Shown here: positions 55,514-64,000 of the stretch, piece by piece
Layout of the letters: every line of letters starts with the position of its first letter
Numbering within the stretch: the first letter of the stretch is position 1
Assembly: GCA_963761705.1 (NCBI GenBank)
Contig: CAVXHK010000001.1
Location: 682,001 to 746,000, forward strand
Reading direction: 5' to 3'
DNA: 64,000 bases
Source of the DNA: CAVVKW01 sp963761705
GTDB taxonomy: Bacteria; Verrucomicrobiota; Verrucomicrobiia; Chthoniobacterales; JAATET01
Position numbers and translations under genes: made by a program
The notes under the pieces: generated by a model
What the model was told of the DNA's origin: nothing
Seen by the model: only the letters and a program-made list of their open reading frames with translations
Databases searched by the model: none

Positions 55514-55586
55514 GGGGGTATAGCTCAGTTGGTAGAGCGCCAGCTTTGCAAGCTGGATGTCCGGGGTTCGAACCCCCGTGCCTCCA
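55514..55586 (+). tRNA. tRNA-Ala (TGC)
   Basis: 73 bases. Acceptor GGGGGTA pairs with TGCCTCC, D-arm AGCTCAGTTGGTAGAGC, anticodon loop CTTTGCAAG with TGC at 55547-55549, T-loop GGTTCGAAC. CCA is not encoded. Confidence 0.96.
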
Positions 55587-55595
55587 CTTTTCACC

Positions 55596-55672
55596 GGGCC
55601 TGTAGCTCAGTTGGTTAGAGCATGCGCTTGATAAGCGCAGGGTCACTGGTTCGAGTCCAGTCAGGCCCACCA
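55596..55672 (+). tRNA. tRNA-Ile (GAT)
   Basis: 74 bases plus an encoded CCA at 55670-55672. Acceptor GGGCCTG pairs with CAGGCCC, anticodon loop CTTGATAAG with GAT at 55630-55632, T-loop GGTTCGAGT. It follows tRNA-Ala by 9 bp, so the spacer order is Ala then Ile, the reverse of E. coli. Confidence 0.96.
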
Positions 55673-55762
55673 TAACCCAATACCTTACGTTTTGAATTTT
55701 CCCGATGGTTCGGGCTGGTCAAAAACCAGTTCAGATCATTTGGTTCCGGGTCCGACCCGGGA

Positions 55763-55785
55763 CAGGTTCTTTGACATCCGCATAT
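55763..55785 (+). repeat. Left arm of the 23S processing stem, with boxA-like GGTTCTTTGAC
   Basis: CAGGTTCTTTGACATCCG and five further bases pair with 58781-58803 over 23 bases with one G-T. The GGTTCTTTGAC core resembles the boxA antitermination sequence. Confidence 0.85.
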
Positions 55786-55885
55786 AGGGCAAATAAAACA
55801 ACTTCAAATGCTGAGTAAAGCGAGTTGCGACGCTGGTTCTGCCATCGTCGCATCACAGAAGTAACAGAGATTTTTAATCTCAGAA

Positions 55886-58731
<2,846 letters not shown>

Positions 58732-58780
58732 TCTGAGCTTTTACTCAGTTTGTAAAATGAAGCGCTGCGGAATTTGCTCA

Positions 58781-58803
58781 ATATGCGGATGTCAGAGAAC
58801 CTG
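58781..58803 (+). repeat. Right arm of the 23S processing stem
   Basis: ATATGCGGATGTCAGAGAAC then CTG, complementary to 55763-55785 except one G-T wobble; it sits between 23S and 5S. Confidence 0.85.
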
Positions 58804-58876
58804 TTTGGTTCTTTGATTCAATACGATTGTGATCATCAGAAATCCGGTTGATAGGCTTGTTGTCTATCGGTCGTCT

Positions 58877-58991
58877 TCTGGTGATCCTTGCACAGCGGCC
58901 CCACCCGTTCCCATCCCGAACACGGAAGTGAAACGCTGTAGCTCCGATGGTAGTGCATCTCTAGGTTGTGCGAGAGTAGGTCGTTGCCAGT
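58877..58991 (+). rRNA. rrf: 5S ribosomal RNA
   Basis: About 115 bases. Conserved CCCATCCCGAACACGGAAGT and GCGAGAGTAGGTCGTTGCCA segments are visible. Ends set by pairing of the CTGG start with CCAG at the end. Confidence 0.9.
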
Positions 58992-58996
58992 AATAT

Positions 58997-59030
58997 GCCC
59001 GATTCGTGGGAAACCACGGGTCGGGCTTTT
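58997..59030 (+). terminator. rRNA operon terminator
   Basis: GCCCGATTCGTGG and CCACGGGTCGGGC form a 13-bp stem (one mismatch or wobble) around GAAA, followed by TTTT. It ends the rrn transcript just after 5S. Confidence 0.88.
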
Positions 59031-59396
59031 GGCGTTTCGAAGACAGGCTGTCGGCTGCCTTGTCGCGAATCGCTTTTGGGTTCCTGGCTGTTTCAAATGG
59101 GTCGGGCGGGGGGAGCTTAAGGTCCAACTTTCCTGCGTTGAGGAGGGCGATGAGTCGGGGCTTTTGAATGTCGGGAGCCGCGAGTTGACCGCTTGGCGAG
59201 TTGATGAATGCCGCTGGCGCGCTCAATGTGGCGGTAGCTTGTGGCAATTTTCGAGAAATCAGGAGGCCTCTCGCGATCGACTTCAGCAGCGCTTCCGATG
59301 ATCCGGGGCTTTGTAAACGCTTCGAAATGCCTTGGTTTAGTGCTCCTGGGTCTCCGGAGAGGGAATGTGAATACGTGGTCGTTTGGCCTGACGAAG
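59031..59396. other. Region between rRNA operon and ISL3 element, with possible interrupted small ORF
   Basis: No confident intact gene. A plus-strand frame from 59201 (TTG start) runs across the left end of the ISL3 element. If the element and one target copy are removed, the frame continues as DEGIAFEALVRLLPF and stops at 62505-62507 with TGA. That makes an ORF of about 80 codons, which could be a disrupted gene. A minus-strand frame in the same place ends inside 5S and is not supported. Confidence 0.4.
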
Positions 59397-59472
59397 GGCT
59401 CTTCAGGGAATGTAGTGGGTATTGGCAGAGGGTCTTGAGGGGAGATTGGAGGGCGGGGTAGGATCATCGGCG

Positions 59473-60693
59473 ATGAAGAACACGGAGTTTTACCGACAGA
59501 TCTTAGGATTGGAGAGGCCGTGGGTGGTTGAAGAGGTTGATTTGGCCGTGAGCGAGAAGCGGGTGGTCGTGCGCCTCGGCTACGAGGCGGGGACGTTGTG
59601 GGCCAGTGAGGATGGAGAGCATCGATTGCCATGCCACGACCACGTGGAGCGCTTCTGGAAGCACCTCGACTCCTGTGGATTTGAGACGCTGCTGGCGGCG
59701 AGGGTTCCGCGGCTGCGGCTGCCCGACGGGCGGGTGGAGCCGATCCCCGTGCCGTGGGCGCAGAAGGGGAGTCGATTCACGCGGCTTTACGAGCGATTGG
59801 CCATCGAGGTCATTCGGGCCAGCGCCAGCGTGAGCGCTGCGGCCCGGCTCTTGGGACTGAGTTGGGAGCAGGTCCACGGCATCATGGCGCGGGCCGTGGA
59901 GCGTGGGATCGAGCGCCGGGATCTGACGGGGCTGCGCTACGTCGGACTTGATGAAAAGAGCTTCGGTGCCGGCCAGAGCTACATCTCGGTCATGAGCGAT
60001 CTGGAGGGCAGCCGGGTGCTGGAAGTCACTGATGGGAACGATGCCCAGAGTGCGGGCGTTCTCTGGGAATGCCTGCCGCCGGAGGCCGTCGAAGCCATCG
60101 AGGCCGTCGCTGCCGACATGAGCGGCCACTTCAAGACCAGTGTCGGCCAATACGCTCCGGAAGCCGAGCTGGTTCATGATCGCTACCACATCAGCGCCCA
60201 TCTCAATCAGGCCGTCTCGCAGGTTGTGCGCGCCGAAAACAAGCGCCTCCGAGCCTTGGGTGATGAGCGGCTCAAGGGAACCCAGCGACTTTTCGGTTAT
60301 CATCCCGATCATCTTCAGGAGGAGGACGCCCTGCGCTTCGATCAACTCCGCGGCTCCGATCTCAAGAGCGCCCGGGCTTGGGCTATCAAAGAGAACTTCC
60401 GCCGCTTCTGGGACTTCCGCTACCAGGCCAATGCCCGCAAGTTCTTCAAGGCCTGGTATGGCTGGGCTCGCCGCTCCAAGCTCGCGCCCATCAAGAAAGC
60501 CGCCAAGACTCTCAAAAACCACTTCGAGAACATCATCACCTATCTGCGCCATCCCATTACCAACGCCGCGACCGAGGCCCTCAACTCCAGAATCCAATCC
60601 CTCAAATCCGCCGCCAGAGGCTTCCGCTCCTTCCTCAACTACCGAACCAGAATTCTCTTCTTCCTCGGAAAGCTCGATCTTTACCCACTGTAA
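59473..60693 (+). CDS. ISL3-family DDE transposase
   Basis: A 406-residue transposase from the ATG at 59473. The DDE catalytic set is present: YVGLDEKSFGAG (first Asp), AVAADMSGHFKTSV (second Asp) and TNAATEALNSRIQSLKS (Glu). The HDHVERFWKHLDSCGFETLL and VPWAQKGSRFTRLYERLA regions match the ISL3 N-terminal part, but the family's zinc-ribbon Cys pairs are missing (WASEDG in place of CPECG; RLPDGR in place of CPEHG). The stop is inside the right terminal repeat. The gene is full length; whether it is active is unknown. Confidence 0.9.
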   Translation: MKNTEFYRQILGLERPWVVEEVDLAVSEKRVVVRLGYEAGTLWASEDGEHRLPCHDHVERFWKHLDSCGFETLLAARVPRLRLPDGRVEPIPVPWAQKGSRFTRLYERLAIEVIRASASVSAAARLLGLSWEQVHGIMARAVERGIERRDLTGLRYVGLDEKSFGAGQSYISVMSDLEGSRVLEVTDGNDAQSAGVLWECLPPEAVEAIEAVAADMSGHFKTSVGQYAPEAELVHDRYHISAHLNQAVSQVVRAENKRLRALGDERLKGTQRLFGYHPDHLQEEDALRFDQLRGSDLKSARAWAIKENFRRFWDFRYQANARKFFKAWYGWARRSKLAPIKKAAKTLKNHFENIITYLRHPITNAATEALNSRIQSLKSAARGFRSFLNYRTRILFFLGKLDLYPL

Positions 60694-60701
60694 ACCCTAA
60701 A

Positions 60702-62448
60702 CCTAAAAAGGAAAATGGACGTGAAGTTCTGTCGCCGAGGATGACCAAGGCGTGAAGCGCGGGAAAGAGGCGGGAAGGGAGGGTCTTTTCAGCCGCTGAG
60801 CAGGAGCGAGGCGTCGGCGGGCAGCCCGGGAAGCCATTTTCCTCCGAGCCATCGGCGCAGGAGGCGAGTCAGAAGCAGGGTCCAGCGTTGGTTGCTGGTC
60901 CATCGCTCCGTGATGGTGGCGATGTGATGCAACTCGCTACTGATGAGGGTGACAGCGTGGGCGATGAGGTCGCCTTTTTCATGGAGAAGGCTCACACGCA
61001 CGGTGCGCTGACCGGCGGTTTTGATCTGGCGACCGACGCCGGCCATGAGCATGGGCCGGGATCGGATGGCTTCGCGGTGGTGTTCCTCATCGTAGAAGCG
61101 CAGATAGAGGCTCCACCAGTTGTAGAACAGGGCGATGAGGTTGGCCATCAGGCGGCAGGAACTCAGGTTGCGGGAGGTATATCCACTCCAGCCCCATTGG
61201 TTTTTGAGTTCGTCGAAGGTGTTCTCGGCGTCGGCCCGCTCGCGGTAGTGCCGGGGCATCACGCGAGCGGGATGAGCCACGGGATCGAGCGAGGTGACCA
61301 GAACGGCGATCTTGCCACTCCACGGCGTGGCCACCTCGTCCCAGCCACTTCCTTTGGCGTGGGGAAGATCGGATTGGCGGTCCTTGCCTCGGCGCGGCCG
61401 ACCGATCTGCCGGATGGGTGCCCGGGCGGGGGTCTCACGCACGAGCACCACGCGGCGCGCTTGGCTCCAGCCACTTAACTTGATCGAACTCTCCAACGCT
61501 TGCCAGCCGTCGCCGCAGTCTTCCCAAGCCGCACCCTCTCTCATCATCGCCCGGACGAGTTCCTTGACCCGGGCCGTGTGGCGCAGCTTGAACAGATACG
61601 GCAGAGCGCGTTCTTCGAACTCGAGCATCACCGCCTCGCTCCCATACCCACAGTCTCCTCGCGCGAACGTCGGCCACTGATGGCGGGGAAGTTTTTCCAA
61701 AGTCTGCCAAAGTCCTGGCAGCCCCCGGGCTCCGGCGTGTTCGTTGCCGGGTCGAACCTCCACTCCCAGGCTCAGGCGCAGGTTGGCCACGAAGTAGCTG
61801 TGATAAACGTGGCTGGGTCGTCCAGGCTTCTGCGGGTTGTAGCCAATGGCGGCTCCTTCCTGATGGCCGTAGAGCGCCTTGACCGTGACGTCGATGTCCA
61901 GGATCCACGGCAAGCCCAGCGCCGGTGCGATGCAGCCCGTGAGCGCGTTCGAGAGCCAGTCCAGACCGGTTTTCTCGTCGATTCGTCTCATCGCCAGACG
62001 CACCACGTCCTCGCTAACGGTTCCCTCCGGGATTCCCAGCAGCCCCGGATTGATCCCGTCTCCTCGGACCCCATTGATGTGCGCGTAGCGCCAGTGTCCG
62101 CACAACACACTGAGCATCACTGTGCCCATCACCCGCGCCGCGCCGCTGCCCCGGTTGCCCGTGTAACTCAGCGGACACCCCGCCAAAAACTCCTCCCACC
62201 TTCCTCCAGCTTCCAAAAATTGGAAAAAGAAAATCAATTGCCCCTCCCGCGTCACCGGCGTCTCTTCATCCCACTCCGCGTAATATCTCCCTCCGGGCGT
62301 GTCCACCGGCCAGCTTCCCGGCCCTCTTTGAACCTGCTTTCCAGGCTCACCCACTGGGTGAGTCCCCGACAACGTCTCCGCCATCCTCATCCCTCTCCTA
62401 CTACGCCACTTACACTCCCATACTCAATCTTCCATTTTCCTCTTTAGG
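60702..62448. mobile_element. IS1380-family insertion sequence nested in the ISL3 element
   Basis: Terminal inverted repeats of 18 bp: CCTAAAAAGGAAAATGGA at 60702-60719 and its complement with one mismatch at 62431-62448. A 5-bp direct repeat CTAAA flanks it at 60697-60701 and 62449-62453 as the target duplication. Length 1747 bp, usual for IS1380. It encodes one transposase on the minus strand. It inserted in the ISL3 right terminal repeat, so it came second. Confidence 0.92.
60789..62390 (-). CDS. IS1380-family DDE transposase
   Basis: A 533-residue transposase with the IS1380 DDE layout: LPWILDIDVTVKALYGHQEG, then the second Asp in FARGDCGYGSEAVM and the Glu in RADAENTFDELKNQWGW. The N-terminal part carries PLSYTGNRGSGAARVMGTV, typical of the family. 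An alternative start two codons downstream is possible. The gene is uninterrupted and within intact terminal repeats, so the element may be active. It runs opposite to the ISL3 transposase. Confidence 0.92.
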   Translation of the reverse strand: MRMAETLSGTHPVGEPGKQVQRGPGSWPVDTPGGRYYAEWDEETPVTREGQLIFFFQFLEAGGRWEEFLAGCPLSYTGNRGSGAARVMGTVMLSVLCGHWRYAHINGVRGDGINPGLLGIPEGTVSEDVVRLAMRRIDEKTGLDWLSNALTGCIAPALGLPWILDIDVTVKALYGHQEGAAIGYNPQKPGRPSHVYHSYFVANLRLSLGVEVRPGNEHAGARGLPGLWQTLEKLPRHQWPTFARGDCGYGSEAVMLEFEERALPYLFKLRHTARVKELVRAMMREGAAWEDCGDGWQALESSIKLSGWSQARRVVLVRETPARAPIRQIGRPRRGKDRQSDLPHAKGSGWDEVATPWSGKIAVLVTSLDPVAHPARVMPRHYRERADAENTFDELKNQWGWSGYTSRNLSSCRLMANLIALFYNWWSLYLRFYDEEHHREAIRSRPMLMAGVGRQIKTAGQRTVRVSLLHEKGDLIAHAVTLISSELHHIATITERWTSNQRWTLLLTRLLRRWLGGKWLPGLPADASLLLSG

Positions 62449-62530
62449 CTAAAGAGCCTGACGAAGGGATTGCTTTTGAAGCCTTGGTGCGATTGCTCCC
62501 GTTCTGAAGGGTCAGCCTGCTTCTGACGGG

Positions 62531-63172
62531 CTAGAAGGCTGGAATGTCTTGGAGAGTTGGTCGGTCGGTGGGGGTTGCGGTCGGCGCTTCGCTTGCCTCG
62601 GTTGGAGCCGGAGCGGGCGAGTCGGACCAAGCGCCGCGGCGGGCGCCCTTGGCTTGAGATTCCAGTTCTTCGAGGAGGCGCTGGTAGTTGGCGGAAGAGA
62701 AGCCGCGGGGGTGGTCTAGGTTGTGACCGTGAATACGGGCCAGGCCGGCGGCGACGAGCAGTTCTGCGAGGTCACCCGAGGGCGTTTCGACAACGGCGAA
62801 GTAGCGCGGAAGAGAACTCTGGCCCTTGGCGTCTTCCCAACGAGTCTTTACGACGAAATTTCCGGAGAGTTTGGACGCGGCGAAGACCGTGGCTTCCTCT
62901 CCTAGTTGATACAGGCGTTCTTTCCGGACCTCGAAGTCTTTGGCCTGGTCGCGGGTCCGGTATTTGAAGTCGTTGCTGGTTTCGGCGGCGTCGACGAAGT
63001 AGAGACGAAAGATGCGCTCTTTCCCTCCAGCGCGGACGTGAAAGCTGTCGCCGTCGTTCGATCTGTTTTCGATTAGGCGACAGTTTGGGATGGTCTCCCA
63101 CGGTGCGGCCGGGAGCGGCGCGGCTCCGGTGATCGTCAGAAGAAGGGCGGCCGCAAGTGGGTTAGCGCGCAT
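62531..63172 (-). CDS. Secreted thermonuclease-like (SNase) protein
   Basis: A 213-residue protein with a signal peptide (MRANPLAAALLLTITGAAPL, cleavage near AAPWE). The mature part has the staphylococcal nuclease fold: NDGDSFHVRAGG, IFRLYFVDAAETSNDFKYRT (catalytic Arg/Asp/Glu region) and GLARIHGHNLDHPRG. Family members cut single-stranded DNA or RNA in a Ca2+-dependent way outside the cell or in the periplasm. A Pro/Ala/Thr-rich C-terminal tail follows. It lies downstream of the alpha-E gene by 53 bp on the same strand, so the two may be co-transcribed. Confidence 0.87.
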   Translation of the reverse strand: MRANPLAAALLLTITGAAPLPAAPWETIPNCRLIENRSNDGDSFHVRAGGKERIFRLYFVDAAETSNDFKYRTRDQAKDFEVRKERLYQLGEEATVFAASKLSGNFVVKTRWEDAKGQSSLPRYFAVVETPSGDLAELLVAAGLARIHGHNLDHPRGFSSANYQRLLEELESQAKGARRGAWSDSPAPAPTEASEAPTATPTDRPTLQDIPAF

Positions 63173-63225
63173 CTTCGCTGTCGGCTGTTTCGACGATTGG
63201 TTTGGTGGTCGGCGGAATGCCGGTG

Positions 63226-63999
63226 TTACGTCTGGGACTGGGACTGCTTCTGCGTTTCAGTGGGTTCGTCGAGCCATTCGCAGTAGGTGGAGCTCAGGGC
63301 ATCCGAGATACCGACGAGACACTTTTGCGTGCTGTCCAAATATTCGTGGAGGCCTTGTGAGAACACCATGTCGATGGTGCTGAAGTTCATGCTGGAAGTG
63401 AGCACTCCGGAAAGGCGTTCGGCTTCGTTGAGAAAACCGAAGATTCCGCTTCCACCAATGCGATGAATGGCGCGGTCGAGGTTGCCGACGCAGTAGCGGA
63501 TCGAACGAGGAAAGGCGGGGTTGAGAATCAAAAACTCCGCGACCTTGCCGGCGGAAACGTTGCCGACGTGAATCTTGAGGTAGGCTTCGAAGGCGCTGCA
63601 GGAGCGCAGGACCGCCATCCACTGGGTGAGATCAACGTTGCCACCGACCCGCTCGCCTTTCGGAAGGAGAATGTGATATTTGACGTCGAGCACGCGGGAA
63701 GTCGAATCGGCGCGCTCGAGAAACTTTCCAACTTGGATGAAGTCCCAGCCCTCGCCGTGGGTCATCGTCGCGTCGGTGATGCCTTGGAAGAGGTGGGAGC
63801 CTTCGGTGACGCTGTTGAAGAAATCGTGGGGGGTATTCTGATAGTCCGCGCGAGCTTCGTCGCTGCGGAGGTAGAGGTAAACTTTGTTCACCTGCTCCCA
63901 CATCTCGGAGGAGATCTGCTCGCGGACGGTGCGGGCGTTTTCCCGGGCTGAGATGATGCACGAGAGAATGGAGTTCGGATTTTTCCGCTCGAAGGTGAC
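63226..63999 (-). CDS. Alpha-E domain (DUF403) protein, 5' end outside window
   Basis: The frame continues past the right edge, so the start is missing; 257 codons are visible. The visible N-terminal part reads NPNSILSCIISARENARTVR then EQISSEMWEQ, the alpha-E signature, followed by GWDFIQVGKFLERADSTSRV and a long all-helical region. Alpha-E proteins are usually in operons with circularly permuted ATP-grasp and transglutaminase-like genes, whose function is unknown; those would be upstream, beyond the window. The C-terminus is Gln/Ser/Thr-rich. Confidence 0.87.
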   Translation of the reverse strand, partial: VTFERKNPNSILSCIISARENARTVREQISSEMWEQVNKVYLYLRSDEARADYQNTPHDFFNSVTEGSHLFQGITDATMTHGEGWDFIQVGKFLERADSTSRVLDVKYHILLPKGERVGGNVDLTQWMAVLRSCSAFEAYLKIHVGNVSAGKVAEFLILNPAFPRSIRYCVGNLDRAIHRIGGSGIFGFLNEAERLSGVLTSSMNFSTIDMVFSQGLHEYLDSTQKCLVGISDALSSTYCEWLDEPTETQKQSQSQT

Positions 64000-64000
64000 A

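Larger units (their letters stand above)
59397..62458. mobile_element. ISL3-family insertion sequence, interrupted by an IS1380 element
   Basis: Left terminal repeat 59397-59419 (GGCTCTTCAGGGAATGTAGT then GGG). The right terminal repeat is split: CCCACTGTAAACCCTAAA at 60684-60701 and GAGCC at 62454-62458. Rejoined and reversed, it matches the left end at 18 of 23 bases. An 8-bp target duplication TGACGAAG flanks the whole at 59389-59396 and 62459-62466. Without the nested element the IS would be about 1310 bp, a usual ISL3 length. It encodes one transposase (59473-60693). Confidence 0.92.

Noticed and set aside
58864..59247. Minus-strand frame ending in the 5S gene
   Set aside because: Its second half lies in 5S rRNA and the terminator, so it cannot be a real gene as a whole.

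Overview
The window looks like a high-GC chromosomal segment of a Verrucomicrobiota-like bacterium. I infer this from the 16S rRNA gene at 53734-55257, whose 5' end has the Verrucomicrobia-style TTTGATTCTGGCTCAG, and from the Gram-negative gene set (lipid A enzymes lpxB and lpxI, lipoproteins, a filamentous haemagglutinin-like exoprotein). I did not resolve the class. No plasmid or phage backbone, CRISPR array or replication origin was seen.

Layout. 1-10.4 kb: the 3' part of a giant haemagglutinin-like secreted protein, a Sel1-repeat protein and small exported proteins. 10.4-16.8 kb: leucine biosynthesis (leuC, a TraB/GumN protein, leuD) on the minus strand, divergent from pyruvate dehydrogenase pdhA-pdhB-pdhC. 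16.8-23.5 kb: DUF1206 membrane protein, DUF2071 protein, a VOC-GNAT fusion, a CIA30 protein, a repeat-rich DUF3300 protein and the ComM/YifB AAA ATPase. 23.6-27.7 kb: an accessory insert with three co-oriented genes (Dam-type adenine methylase, ParB-like protein, PD-(D/E)XK-like protein), followed by debris and a 5'-truncated oxidoreductase. 27.9-31.9 kb: a small exported protein and a sensory pair (solute-binding lipoprotein plus hybrid histidine kinase); the kinase is frameshifted by a 7-bp tandem duplication. 31.9-38.4 kb: slyD, a HIT hydrolase, lpxB, a Gfo/Idh/MocA oxidoreductase, lpxI, a frameshifted Nudix gene and an MscS channel. 38.5-52.7 kb: a LysR regulator divergent from a three-domain MFS-acyltransferase-acyl ligase fusion, a DEAD-box helicase, a TraB-like membrane protein, a transglutaminase-like/TPR protein, two PilT-like ATPases, an HNH endonuclease and a large coiled-coil/TPR protein.

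53.3-59.0 kb: a complete rRNA operon, 16S - tRNA-Ala(TGC) - tRNA-Ile(GAT) - 23S - 5S, with a probable promoter, long processing stems around both large rRNAs and a terminator. 59.4-62.5 kb: a nested pair of insertion sequences. An ISL3-family element with an 8-bp target duplication has been entered near its right end by an IS1380-family element with a 5-bp target duplication. 62.5-64 kb: a secreted thermonuclease and the start of an alpha-E (DUF403) gene cut by the window edge.

The most promising candidate for an undescribed system is the three-gene methylase/ParB/nuclease-like cassette at 23624-26643. The nested insertion sequences and the two precisely localised frameshifts (histidine kinase, Nudix) are the other observations that can be read directly from the bases.
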